DNA from: Rhizophagus irregularis | Lineage: Eukaryota; Glomeromycota; Glomeromycetes; Glomerales; Glomeraceae | Direction of reading: 5' to 3' | Assembly (NCBI RefSeq): GCF_026210795.1 | Contig: NC_089449.1 | Span: 868,001-932,000 of the forward strand | DNA: 64,000 nucleotides | Shown here: one piece after another, positions 11,368-22,569 of the stretch | Layout of the letters: each line of letters begins with the position of its first letter | Position numbering within the stretch: the stretch's first letter is position 1 | Program-made: the position numbers and the translations under genes | The notes under the pieces: model-generated | Told to the model about the DNA's origin: nothing | Databases searched by the model: none | The model's input: the letters and a program-made list of their open reading frames with translations, nothing else

Positions 11368-11546
11368 CAGTCAAACCTTGATATAGCAAACCCTTGATAT
11401 AGTGAATTTTTCAGACAACTATAATAAATTTCCCCTCGCTATAACAAATTAACCAATCAAATCTCTTAAATTCTTCGCTATAACCTTATAGCGAAGTTGA
11501 AGTCTGGAGTCTGGACCCTAGGGTTCGTTATAACAAGGGTTGACTG
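11368..11546. mobile_element. 179-bp pogo/Tigger-like MITE
   Basis: Inverted termini CAGTCAAACCTTGATATAGC and the matching GGGTTGACTG at the right end are flanked by TA on both sides (11366-11367, 11547-11548). The interior repeats GATATAG/GCTATAAC motifs. CAGT-type ends with a TA duplication are typical of pogo/Tigger members of the Tc1/mariner group. It has no coding capacity. Confidence 0.7.
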
Positions 11547-11935
11547 TATTAAATAATATTAGATTTAAATTTTACAATACATTATAAATTTACCGGTGGA
11601 TATACGTATCCACCCATCATATAACACGTGACTTTAAATAAATTGATTATCATCATATTACACGAATCTTGAATCTTGTGTATCTGATGTCATGATTTAA
11701 ATAAATTAAACTATTTTTTACTATTTTTTTACTATTTTTTTACAAATTTCATTCTCACGCTCTTTATCTCTCTTTTTTTCATTCGTTTAACCCTTTTTCT
11801 TTCTTTTTTTTCGTTCATTTGACATTTTCTTAACTGTTTAATTTTCAAATACTCCTTTTACCCTTTAATTACAATACTTGTCATATGTTAGACCTAGAAT
11901 GTTTAAAGTTAAGTAAACATAATTTCATATATGAA

Positions 11936-12034
11936 TTAGGGTTGGGTTAGATTAGGGTTAGGGTTAGTTAGGGTTAGGGTTAGGATTAGGGTTAGTTAGG
12001 TTAGGGTAAGGGTTAGGGTAAGGGTATAGGTTAG
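11936..12034 (+). repeat. Interstitial TTAGGG-type tract
   Basis: About 100 bases are made largely of TTAGGG units with variants TTAGGATTAGGG, GTTAGTTAGGG and GGGTAAGGG. TTAGGG is the usual telomere repeat of many fungi. Here it is embedded in the contig and followed at once by coding-like sequence, so it is an interstitial copy rather than a chromosome end. The variants show that it is not freshly added. Confidence 0.85.
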
Positions 12035-12130
12035 AAAATAGTTTAGGAAAAAGAGAGTATCGGGGCTTAGCTTCTAGTTTTGATTTTTTTTTATTTAAAT
12101 AGATACTAATACTTTAACTTGTTTATTTAG

Positions 12131-13324
12131 ATGGCTTTAAATCTAGAAATTGCAAGTAATTCTCACCAAGTTTTTGAAAATCTTTTACAACAGTTTATTG
12201 AGCAACAAACACTATCACTTTCAGCACAAGATGATGATTTAACTGAAGAATTTTTAGGTATTTCAAATCCAATTCAACACAAAGGCAAAGGCTAGAGCTC
12301 CGAATGGGTCAGGTCAGGTCAGGTTAATTGATAAACCTGACCTGAAATTTTTTTTCAGGTCAGGTCAGGTCAGGTTATATCAGGTTGTCTGTTTGACCTG
12401 ACCTGACCTGAAACCTGAAAAATTTCAGGACTATTTTTATTAAGTATTGAAAAAAAACAGTACAAAACTTTTTTTTTTTTAATATAACATTATGAAAAAA
12501 ATGTTTTCGCAACATTATTATTGAAATATCAAAAAAAAATGTTACGAAACATTTTTTTAATATAATATTATGAAAAAACGTTTTCGCAACGTTTTTTCTC
12601 GAAATATTGCGATTCAACATTTTTATATCAAAATCATATAAAAAAGTGAATCCCAACACTGCAATTCACTTTTTTTATATAGAATTAATATAAAAAAAGT
12701 GAGTTGCGGTATTGCGATTCACTTTTTTATATTGATTTTGTATAAAAAAAGTGAGTTGCGGTATTGCGATTCACTTTTTTATATATATTCTATATAAAAA
12801 AAGTGAGTTGCGGTATTGCGATTCACTTTTTTATATTGATTTCATATAATAAAAGTGAGTTGCGATATTGCGATTCACTTTTTTATATTAATTCTATATA
12901 AAAAAAGTGAATCGCAATGCCGCAACTCACTTTTTTTATATAGAATATATATAAAAAAGTGAATCGCAATACTGCAACTCACTTTTATTATATAATAGAA
13001 TCAATAGTTTCAGGTCAACAGGTCAATCAGGTCAGGTCAATCTTCATACCTGACCTGAATTTCAGGTCAGGTCAGGTCAGGTTACCTGAATTTGGCTGAC
13101 CTGTTCGGAGCTCTAGCAAAGGCCGACCTGCAAATAAGAGATATTTGTCGGCTATTGAAAATCGTTCTAATAGAAATGCAAATTCAAGAAATCAAGATCA
13201 GGACGAAGTTTCGGAAGGATCAAGAAAGAAAAACAAGCGGCAATGTGCTCTATGTAAGTCATGGTATCATGACTCGCGAAATTGCCCTTCAAAAAATAAA
13301 GAACAAGATAAAGAAAATATTTAG
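12131..13324 (+). pseudogene. Zinc-knuckle reading frame split by a hAT-type element
   Basis: From the ATG at 12131 there are 54 open codons to 12292; the frame resumes at 13124 for 66 codons and the stop at 13322-13324. The segment between is an 823-bp element plus its target duplication. Removing the element and one duplication leaves one continuous 120-codon frame. The second half has a G-R-P-x-N-K-R segment and a CCHC knuckle, CALCKSWYHDSRNC (C-x2-C-x4-H-x4-C). This resembles the C-terminal end of MULE/FAR1-type transposases, in which G-R-P-x-x-K-R is followed by a zinc knuckle. The first half is Q-rich. The TTTATTTAG just before the ATG may be a splice acceptor, so upstream exons may be missing. 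As it stands the frame is interrupted. Confidence 0.5.
12293..13115. mobile_element. 823-bp hAT-type MITE with TCAGG and hairpin repeats
   Basis: The ends are TAGAGCTCCGAA and TTCGGAGCTCTA, flanked by the perfect 8-bp direct repeat GCAAAGGC (12285-12292 and 13116-13123). An 8-bp duplication and TAGAG-type termini point to the hAT superfamily. Subterminal regions consist of tandem (T)CAGG(T) units in both orientations. The centre (about 12640-12985) is a run of about seven imperfect ~65-bp units alternating AAAAAGTGAGTTGCGGTATT and its complement, so it can fold into many hairpins. No transposase is present. Confidence 0.85.
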
Positions 13325-14330
13325 ATAGTTTTATTTGTTATTTAATCAGCATATGCGTTATATTTTAATTTAATAAAATAAAGTTGTTTACGGCAAATCG
13401 AAATCACATGAATAAATCACGTGAATATATAGGGAGGATAATCAGGATATGTATATCCTCCCGTATTAAGTAAAAATTTTCTAAATTTTAATATCAAATT
13501 AATATAACTAATATTAGTTTTACACCATGTAATATAAAAAGTATAATTTTTATACGCAATCATAATAAATTCAATCAGCATGATGTTGTTACGCGAATTT
13601 TTGCGCATGTGATTTCCGATATTGTATGATGATCCGATGAAATTTCGGTACATTTGTGTACACGTCGATTTCCGATGTTACGAGACAATTTACGCCGATG
13701 TATAGTTGCTGATTTGTGTATATCAGTTAACTATATTAAAGATATTGATTTTATATGATAAATTTACTTATATATCGTTTTTATATTTATTTTATTTATT
13801 TATTTATTATTACTTTACAAAAATCTCGAATTTTGGTATTAGCATTATAATATGCTAAATCTATTAACAATTAGCCATATTGTGGGCTATTAAAAGCATA
13901 TTAAACAAATTTTTTACATAAAATTAAAAATATAGGCCTACACTAGGCCATATTAAAGGCTTATAATACACTAACAATAGAGTTTCAATATTTCCGACAG
14001 TCTTGCATATTCACTAAAAAATTCATATAGCTATTATATTACTATTACAGTGCTATTACAGAGGAAAATAATAAAAATAATTTAATGAATTTTATATTTT
14101 TGGTTTTGTGCTAATATTTATTTTTATCAACAATATTTATTATACGATTTTTTTCTATTTAGTTAGTAATTTTATAAATAAGTCTAAGTCTAATTGATCC
14201 CCAATATGAAATACTGTATATAAAAAATTAAGCTATTTTTTTAACTTCTTTTAGTTAAACTTTTTATTATTATCTCTTTAAACTTATTATTAAACTTTGT
14301 AATTATTTATAATTTATTCATTGTATTTAT
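13325..14330. other. Gene-free AT-rich stretch
   Basis: No gene is supported. It contains TCACATGA (13404) and TCACGTGA (13417) close together. The remainder is simple AT-rich sequence. Confidence 0.45.
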
Positions 14331-14334
14331 TTAT

Positions 14335-15590
14335 ATGGCACAATATTTTAAGCTTTTTTTATATTTTTCAATTTGCAAGAGTAACGTAAGCAAATCACAT
14401 GACTTTATATTACATTATAAGAACGATAATCATCAAAGTCGCACAATCAAAGAACCTTATTTTTTTCCATCTCCTTTCCTTCGTCCTTTCCCTTTCCCTC
14501 TTTTCTTTAACTTTCCATTAAAAAAATCATTAGTCTGGAGTGCAACGAAGGACTATTTATTTAAATAAACATTTTTAGTTTTGATTTTTTTTTTTTAGAT
14601 GACATTCCTGTAAATTTTATCTTGATAAATGATTTTTAACATTCTTTGTTTCTTCTTTATTAGGCAGCTCTTTAGATACAGAATCTTGTTAAGAAAACCT
14701 GGAAATATATGATTTATTTATTCTAACGAATTGTTGTAAGGTTTTTAAACGCATAGAATTCTGGTAAAATCTTGCCTTTTTTAAAAATTTTTTTTTAATG
14801 AACTGTTTATAATGGTTCTTTTTTTTAGTTGGGTCTTTCAGTTCATTTTAGACATGTGGAATTTCAATGGCTAACAATATAGTGTAATATTATAAGTTTT
14901 GTTTTTTTAATTTTTTATTTTGACGAACCTTACTAACAGTTCTTTTTTTTTTATTTTGTAGGCAGTCAGTTCTTCACATCTCAAGAAATAGATATCAAGG
15001 TTTTCATTTTAAAAAAAAATCCATCATTTTTTAATGAAATGATCATTAATATTTTTTATACGCAGTCAGTTCTTCTAGATCTTGAGAAATGGATATTAGG
15101 ATTTTTTAAAAAAAAAAATTTGACGAAATAATCATTAACACTTCATTATTTTTATTTATTTTTTTTTTTTAGGTAACTGGTTCCTCAATACTAAGGATAG
15201 AGGAAATTTAATGAATTGTTCCATTAATAAATAAAACATTTTTAATGTTTCATTTTCTTCTTTTATAGGTTTCGGACTCTTGTATATAAATGAGTAAACC
15301 ACGTGGAATGAAAATGGTAAGTCTTGCAACACCTACGAAACTTGGGTTTTCCTTATTTTTTAATAACTAATGTTTTCTTATTTTTATAGGTTCTGGCTTT
15401 GAATTTGGACGTTAATTAGGAATCCTTGGTTAGTTTCGAAGTTGGACTTAAAGCTCTTCGTGATGTCAAAATGGTGAGTTTCAAAGTTACATACTTCAAA
15501 TTTTTTTTTTATTTAATTTTCTTTTTTAAAGAAACAATTATTAACATTCCCTGCTTCTTTTGTAGATTTTGGACTTGGATGGTAAGTTTT
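14335..15590 (+). ncRNA. Candidate spliced non-coding transcript
   Basis: A promoter-like stretch (TCACATGA at 14395, then a long C/T-rich tract at about 14460-14520) is followed by many polypyrimidine-AG acceptors and good donors. The clearest exons are 15269-15316 (ends AAAATG, donor GTAAGT), 15390-15473 (donor GTGAGT) and 15566-15581 (donor GTAAGT). Earlier, two similar exon-like units at about 14962-15001 and 15064-15103 both read GCAGTCAGTTCTTC. Joined exons give only a micro-ORF of about 16 codons starting at 15291. Consistent splice signals without a long frame suggest a long non-coding RNA, or a decayed gene whose introns outlived its coding sequence. RNA evidence would decide. Confidence 0.4.
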
Positions 15591-15599
15591 GAAGTTAAC

Positions 15600-16770
15600 T
15601 AACTTTGGAAACTTTTCTTTTCATTTTTTTTTTATTAAAAACACTAACGTATTTTGTAGGTAATATTTAAACAAAAATTTTTTAATTGAATGAAGTCATA
15701 TCATTTGTTATGTATTATTGTTTCAAAATAGATTCTTATTTTTGGCGATGTAATTTGGGTGAAAATTAACAATATGACACTTTATAGCAATTAGATATAA
15801 TATTTTTAGCGAATATTAAATAAATATTTAATAATATTATTTTTATTATAATTTTATTTTAAATGTGATATTGCATAGTGTTGTTATTAAACTTATATTG
15901 TATTAAAATTATTTTACTATTATACTAAAATGCTTAAAGTCTTATTATTTAGTCCTAAAATATTCGTTTACAATTTTCTTACTAGTACTATTAACGAGCT
16001 TGATGATAGGTCTAATTTATTCCTATTACCAGCCTATTAAAATAATTTTATTAGCCTTATGTCGAATTTGGGTTTTTTTGTAAAGGTATTTATAGTTGTT
16101 TACCTTGACGATTCTTAACGAACAATTCCGGAAATACCTTGGATAGGTCGTATTGAGTAAGAACTTCGTTGGTATCCGTGTAGTTATACGATATAAGTCA
16201 TCCGCCGTTCGTCTCTTAATTACCGTCATTATTCGGTAACAATGTGCAAAATATCGGTACAGAATGTACATGATGGTCCTATAGGGCCGTATAATAATGA
16301 TCTAAATAAATAAATATTTATTCTAAAGTTTTGATATTAACAGATAATTGTATGTAAATCTATAAATAAATTTTCTTAGGCTAATAAAGTTATTCAAATA
16401 AAAAATGTCAAAATTGATTTTTATAATTTTATTAATTTAAAAATTAGCGCAATTAAGATCAATAACTAGCAGTACTTGTGGGATTTACTAAAATTTATAC
16501 AATTATTACTTTCATTTGGTTAAGAATAAATTAAATTTTCACCACAGAAACCGTTTAGTGAATATTGACATAAATGTATATAGCATGTTTTTGCACGAAA
16601 GTTATCTTTTGAAAGCAAATATTTACTATTGGATATTCCTCGAGATTAAACGTAAAATTAATAGGTAAAATTTGAATATAATATCAAATTCATATAATAT
16701 TTATTGAAGAAATTTATCGAAAAAAAAAATCAAAAAAAAACATAGGAAATTTTATATATGTAAATTCAAA
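15600..16770. other. Gene-free stretch downstream of copy 3
   Basis: No gene. Part of it (about 16020-16290) is less AT-rich but has no protein I recognise on either strand. The end (about 16500-16770) is the conserved flank shared with other family copies. Confidence 0.4.
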
Positions 16771-16775
16771 TCATT

Positions 16776-18149
16776 TTAAGCTCGTTTAATAAGTTCAATG
16801 CACCACTAAAAAAAGGGAAGATTAGTTAGTTATTTTTATTAAAAAAAAAAATTTTAAAATAAAATTTATTTTCTTACCTCATCAATTCCTCCTAATCTTT
16901 CATTATGACAAATAACCTCTTGAAAAATGTCATTTCCAATAGTAAATTGAACATCATGATTACGTAAAAATTCAACTTGACCATCTTGAATAGGACCATT
17001 AATATCAAATGATTTCTTAATACTAAGATTAACAATATCATTTGGTTTTAAATATCCTTCATAATTTTCTAAGTTACTGTGTTTGAAATTCCAAGTATAA
17101 TCATCTTCACCACAACTTACTATAAAAAAATAAGTGTTAAAATTTTCTTTTATCTTCATTATTGTTTTAAATATATAATTATTTGATTACCTTCTGTATG
17201 ATTGCTTGACGGAGATTTGTGGTATTCATATTGATTTTTATATTGTTTTTGAATTGGACTATTTGCAACAGATCTATATTGATATTGATATTGAAATGGA
17301 CTTTGATTTTGAAATGTATTTTGATATTGATTTTGAATTTCAATTTGATACTGGCGATAACGAATTCCAAGATAATGATTGGAACTTAAATGTTGTAGAC
17401 GTAAATCAGTCTTTATATAGCCATATTCATCATTACTACGGCTTCTTATTTTCCATAAAGCATTTGGATCAAACTTTGAATTGCCCGTAAAAACCTATAA
17501 AAAATTGAAATAATATTAATACAAAATTCAATATTAAAGAAAAAAGTCATTAAAGTTTAAATATAAAATAAAAAATATATACTAATTGTTTCTTGCTTCC
17601 AGTTGTATAACAAAAATCTTTAATTGAAGTTAAATATTTTCCTGTAGCAACATGTTTTAACGCAACAATAGATCCTTGTCTAATTATATTTAATTCAATT
17701 TCCTCAAATGCTTTAATCAATTCATCCATTGAATTGATATTTTTCATTCTTTTATAAAATTCAGTTAAAAAATAGCGATTATCATTAAGAGATGCATAAA
17801 AATATTCCTTTTGTTCTTCTATATCATCAGTTTCAGAATTATAACAAAGGTTACGAAAATCCGTAAAAAATTTCAAAATGTCACCACTATAATTTAATGA
17901 ATTTAATGATTGTAATTTTCTTTTATTTGAAGCTTTAAATACTGTAAAAGAAATATCTTTTTTAAGTGCACCACGAAGTTTTTCAAGGTCGTTAATTTCG
18001 GTTGGAAGTTTAATAGTAGAATTAATTAATGATTTTGCAGTATGTAAAAATCCTCCATAATTATCTTCCCACATATTATAATATTTTTTTATATCATTTA
18101 TCCATTCGTCTGGATGAATGCTCCCATCATATTTTGGAAAAGAATTCAT
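16776..18149 (-). CDS. Gag-like/MIR tandem family, copy 3 (intact, longest loop)
   Basis: Exons on the minus strand are 18149-17583, 17494-17191, 17119-16878 and 16805-16776, giving 380 aa, the longest member. It opens MNSFPKYDG...PDEWI. The exon-1 Gag-like part has a small internal deletion (GALKKD...NSLNYSGD) relative to its sisters. The MIR part begins GSIVALKHVATGKYL. Exon 2 is unusually long (304 nt): between the LGIR strand and KSPSSNHTE it carries about 45 residues almost entirely Q, N, Y, F and I in a Q-(Y/N)-Q pattern. The last exon reads W-C-I-E-L-I-K-R-A. All three introns have GT..AG ends and their phases (0, 1, 0) match the other copies. Its function is unknown; the loop would sit on the surface of a beta-trefoil. 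Confidence 0.85.
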
Positions 18150-18344
18150 GATAAATGAAAATTTATTTCTTCAGGAAAGAAATTAGATCACGTTTTAAAG
18201 AATTTTTTGACCATTTATATAAATTGATCATCATCATACCGGTTTTAACAAGCTTTACATCATCTTTTTGGTAATTACTAGCGTGATCAAATGATTTGTC
18301 GATCAATTAAAAATTATAAAAATTATAGAAATAATATTGAGGTA

Positions 18345-18640
18345 TTTTCAGGTCGATTCAGGTGACCTGTCAGGTTGACCCAAAATATTCGGGTCAGGTC
18401 ATCAAGTTAAAAAAATTTAAAAGTGTTGCTAAACATTTTATTTAATAACACAATAAAAAAAAGTTTTCACAACGTATTTTATTTATCAATTCGATTAAAA
18501 AAATGTTGAGAAATTAATAATTCAATAAAAAAATGGTTTCGCTATATTTTTTGATTGATTTAATAAAAACGTTGTGAAACTTAATATAATTTAGTAAAAC
18601 AAATGATTTCGCAACATTTTTTGATTGTTTTAATAAAAAA
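18345..18640. mobile_element. Relic of the TCAGG-repeat element family
   Basis: The segment TTCAGGTCGATTCAGGTGACC...GGGTCAGGTCA (18348-18402) is the same subterminal repeat type as in the hAT-type element at 12293-13115. It is followed by repeated AAAATGTTTTCGCAACATTTT-type inverted motifs. I could not find the matching right end, so it appears truncated. Confidence 0.5.
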
Positions 18641-19522
18641 TGTTTACCCTTCCTAGCTTAGTCAACTTTTAACTATTGAATATGGGTTAAATTTACTTAA
18701 TTTTTGATAATTTGTATTATGATTTTGTCGTAACGCAAAAATCCGTTGTTCTTCACATTTTCTTATACAGATTCGTGAATTTTTACGAAAATAGATATAT
18801 GGTAAATGATAAAATGAAATACATTTCAAATTTAGTAGAAATAATTTTGATATAATAATTATTTGTTTTCATCTTCGTTTTAGAAATTGAAGATTCTATT
18901 TTGAGAAGTATATGAGAAGTATATCTCATTATGCTAGAAAATATGCATCACCATCACTGTAAACATCGTGCGCAGTAAAGTGATGTCACCGAAATATAAG
19001 CAATATAGGCCAGGCGCAGTCGTAAGAATAGTTCGCATTACAACTAGTGAGTGACAATCATCAATCGGATATTTCTTACCGAAATCGGGGGTGGGTAATT
19101 CGCAATGCGAATATCTTAATAGTATAGTTGCAGCACGATACGTATGACGATATAAATCTGTCTGTATCACGTATAATATTGCGTAATACAAAGTTGGATA
19201 CTGTGTTTGTCTATGCATTCAAAACACACTTTTTATAATGACTGAGCCACGTTTTAACATTAACTAAGCCATTGTTCATTTTTTATAATAAATTTATATT
19301 TTCGAATTCATTAAAATTGAAACGTAATCGAAGATTATTTTTAAGGTAAAAGAAAAACAAAATAAGACTTTTTTAAGAATTTATAAAAAAGAAAATTTTT
19401 TTTTTTTTAGTACAGAAATTATATTATTTAATAATGTTAAATTGATACTTGCAGAAAGTTAATAAATAATCGAATAAAAGTGGTTGGTTTGAACTTAATG
19501 TTTATACGCTAAAAACATTATA
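18640..19522. other. Gene-free region downstream of the SAM gene
   Basis: No gene. The segment at about 19018-19080 is a dispersed repeat shared with 4950-5015. The last ~250 bases are AT-rich and may hold the 3' end of the SAM gene transcript. Confidence 0.45.
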
Positions 19523-20688
19523 TTACTCCTCGAAATAACTACAAACTCGTTGCTTTTTCACCACCGGCATTTTCTCGACGTCCACCCTATCCTTCAGCAA
19601 ACCAACTATGACCTCCATTACCCGCTTCACGCTTTTATACAACTCCTTTTCTTCCTCCGAACCCTCCTTCAAAGCAGACTCGACAAAACGAATACTGAGT
19701 GGATTTTTACTCGTGCAAGAAATTCCGTCTGGGGTATAAAGAAGAAAATACCACTCCGTAGCTGTAGTTACAATCCCGAAGATATAGTCGTAAAAAGCAT
19801 CATCCGCTTTTTGTTTTCTTTTATTTGTTCGGTAGGCACTTTCGCATTGCATAATATTCTGTAGACGAATTCGTTAGCGAAATAAGACTTAACCCGAAAC
19901 ATACATACACTGTTCATACCAACCTGAGCGAACCCGATATCAATTTGAAATTGTTTGCCTTCCGTGATACAAAATAACTCCTCGAGCGCTCCGATTGCAT
20001 AATCAACACGACCGGTACTTTCGCCACCAATAATTTCGAATTGCGGGTTTATTCTTATATATTTTCCAGTGAGATTTTTGGTAATATGTACACATGCGTG
20101 GAGGATTGCTGAAATATATTCACAACGAATTGCTTCGTTGCTTTGATTGACTGTCCCCATATTTGATAACTTGATACGTATATCTTTGAGGCAATGTAAA
20201 AAGGATTCGTCCTTTTCATCGATTTTGTGAATCCCTTTATTATATTAATGACGCAGTACTGTAAGTTGATTATACATGGAGTCGTTAACAAAATATAAAA
20301 TATTACTTGGTGAAAATTGCGGTATATCTTCTATTCGACCAGCTCCATACTTCTCTAACACCTCTTTCAAGTCTTTCTTAGTTCTGTACGAGGAGAATGC
20401 GCGTGACTTTTTTTCCTTGCATTCCTTGGCAAAATCCGCAAGTATCATAGCAGTTCCGCCAGGCATACCACAATCTCGAAATTTCTTGGTGGTGAACTTA
20501 AGGAAGGCATGACCATTAATTTTTTCCTTACGAATGATTTCTGCGTCGTCATAGTCAAGCCCTTTCTGTTTTTCCAGAAAAGAGATAAGATCATTAACGC
20601 CGTAAGTTTCAATTTCCTCCGCCAGCGTTCCCGTTTCCGTCTTATGGGTCTTATGTTGTTTTTGGCTTTTTGTATTTTTCACTTTCAT
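19523..20688 (-). CDS. SAM-domain protein with PD-(D/E)xK-like nuclease domain
   Basis: Three exons on the minus strand (20688-20307, 20234-19924, 19858-19523) join in phase to give 342 aa. Residues ~24-95 are a SAM-like helical bundle (YGVNDLISFLEKQ ... GHAFLKFTTKKFRDCGMPGG), usually a protein-interaction module. Residues ~160-225 carry NEAIRCEYISAIL, then G-R-V-D-Y-A-I (D205) and I-T-E-G-K (E219, K221). This D...E-x-K spacing fits the core of the PD-(D/E)xK nuclease fold, with E161 or E166 as the helix acid. The C-terminal exon has YIFGIVTTATEWYF and a charged tail. I recognise the layout as a family expanded in Rhizophagus, sometimes found near Crinkler-type effectors. Nuclease activity is inference. 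The split codon after F-S-P and the short introns (about 72 and 65 bases) are normal for this genome. Confidence 0.8.
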
Positions 20689-20867
20689 GTTAACTAGTCT
20701 TTTATATTTGAAATCTTTTATATTTGAAATCTATTTGAATCTAGTCTTATTCTTAATCCAAGGTGCCTATATATATATATATTGGAACGACCGCCATGAT
20801 CCACCATGACCACTATTAGATGTAAAATGTGTTAATAAATATATTATTGCAATCACTGTGTTATAAT
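20689..20867. promoter_or_regulatory. Upstream region of the SAM gene
   Basis: About 180 bases upstream of the start codon. It contains a duplicated TTTTATATTTGAAATCT at 20700-20731 and a TATATATATATATA run at 20770-20782. It probably holds the promoter, but no element is decisive. Confidence 0.3.
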
Positions 20868-20875
20868 ATTACACC

Positions 20876-21354
20876 TAGGGATGACACGCGATTTAAAGCA
20901 AAATGTTTTAAAACAATTTAAATCAGTTTTTTATTGTTTAAGACGTTTTTTTTTTTGTTCTAAAACATTGTAATTATTTTTTAATGTCTCGTGGAAAGAC
21001 CATCATCGGAAGACGCGAAAAACACCTCGTCAGAGTGTGTAATTATTGTGGAAATGACATTAATTATTGATTTAATTGATCGATTAGAAGATTTAAAATT
21101 AATATATTATATAATTTTTTTTTTTTAAGAGTTAGCGCACATTTTATTTAACGAATCACTAGTATCACTAAGCTATAAGGTCGGTCCGGCTATACTCTAA
21201 ATATATATTATATAATAAAGTGCTTAAATATTTATTGCAAATATATATTACGTCGTAAAGGCTAGTAAAGTGCTTAATGTTTTATTTAAAACACGTTTAA
21301 AAACATGTTTTAAAACGCCAAAATTGTTTTAAAACATGTTTTTTGCCATCCCTA
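20876..21354. mobile_element. 479-bp hAT-type MITE
   Basis: The ends are TAGGGATG and CATCCCTA, flanked by the perfect 8-bp direct repeat ATTACACC (20868-20875 and 21355-21362). Just inside each end are repeated GTTTTAAAAC motifs. There is no open frame of note. The 8-bp duplication with TA-starting termini supports a hAT assignment. Confidence 0.85.
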
Positions 21355-21362
21355 ATTACACC

Positions 21363-22240
21363 TTATGAATAACTACTACTTAAAATCATCTGATTCTTTG
21401 TTAAATAGAAAAAAAATATTATATTACCTAATGAAAAGTTTTATTATAATTTGTGCACGCAATTTATTGTTGTTATTTTCAATAAAAAAAATATATTATT
21501 TTATTATGTCTAATAATGTGACTAATAATATATAATAATTATTCTGTTAATTTTATGAATCAATTGTTTCAGTCATTTTAGTTAAATGTAAAATTTTATT
21601 ATAACACAAATTTATTTGTCATTATTTAAGAATATTAACATTTATTTAAAAATTAACATTTATACAATAAATACTATAAACATTTAGTAAAAACTGTTAT
21701 TTCATGATAAATTATAATTTATCAAAATATTGGTAGTATAATTTTCTCATAATGTCAAAAATTACTTATGTTTTCGAATAAAGTATAAAGATGACTTATT
21801 TTGATTTAATATTTTTGTTGTATTAGTTAATATATCAAAACAAACTATTAATCGTTAATAATATCAGCTGGTAAATAACATATGACTGAATTTTAATACA
21901 GTTAAAATTAGAATAATAATTGATCAGACTGACACAAAATCAAATTATTGCTGGCTAATGATAATGTAATTGTCGCGTAATATGTAGTCAATGTGATTTA
22001 TTCATTATAAATAAATAATCAAATTTACATATCTAATTTTAAGTTATAATGATATAACTTTAGCAAGTATATATTATGATTATTAGTATAACTAAATATT
22101 AGTTAAGTATAGCAATTATAACAATTTAACAACTGCAAAATAAATAATAAATAAATAAATAAATAATATATGAATAAATAAATACTGTCAAGGAATAATA
22201 GAATACGGAGTATATCCGGATGCCGGAGTATTTTGTGCGA
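21363..22240. other. Gene-free AT-rich stretch
   Basis: Very AT-rich, with an (AAAT)n run near 22150-22165. I see no gene or element boundary. Confidence 0.45.
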
Positions 22241-22372
22241 CATATTGAATATTACTATGTTACTATACCTGATCTGTCTAATCCGTTTGACTCATTGATC
22301 TATCGGGTCAAACGGGTCAGGTCAGGTTGAAGCCTGGTCCGACCCGACCCGACCTGACCCGACTTTCTTTTA

Positions 22373-22565
22373 CAGCTGTTTTCATAAGACCTGGGACAAA
22401 ATAAATTTTTGAACCCGACCGCCGACCCACCGATCCGGTTCAGTTGTTATTTATTTTACAAACCATCAAATCAGGATCACGTGCCCAGCTAAAAATACCG
22501 GATCAGCGGATTGGCGGATCGGGTTTAAAAATTTAGTTTGTCCACAGGTCTTATGAAAACAGCTG
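22373..22565. mobile_element. 193-bp TA-flanked MITE nested in a hAT duplication
   Basis: The inverted ends are CAGCTGTTTTCATAAGACC and its complement, with TA at 22371-22372 and 22566-22567. The interior is also inverted (AACCCGACC... and GGATCGGGTTT). Its TA lies inside the left 8-bp target duplication of the neighbouring hAT-type element, so it is the younger insertion. Probably Tc1/mariner-type. Confidence 0.75.
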
Positions 22566-22569
22566 TAAG

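Noticed and set aside
11936-12034. A true chromosome end
   Set aside because: Sequence continues on both sides, and the units are degenerate.
12375-12659. Minus-strand 94-codon frame
   Set aside because: It lies wholly in the repeats of the hAT-type MITE and has no motif.
17206-17490. Plus-strand frame rich in D, I and F
   Set aside because: It is the shadow of the Q/N/Y-rich exon 2 of copy 3 on the other strand.
18934-19218. Minus-strand 94-codon frame
   Set aside because: It lies in a dispersed repeat, lacks recognisable motifs and has no splice context.
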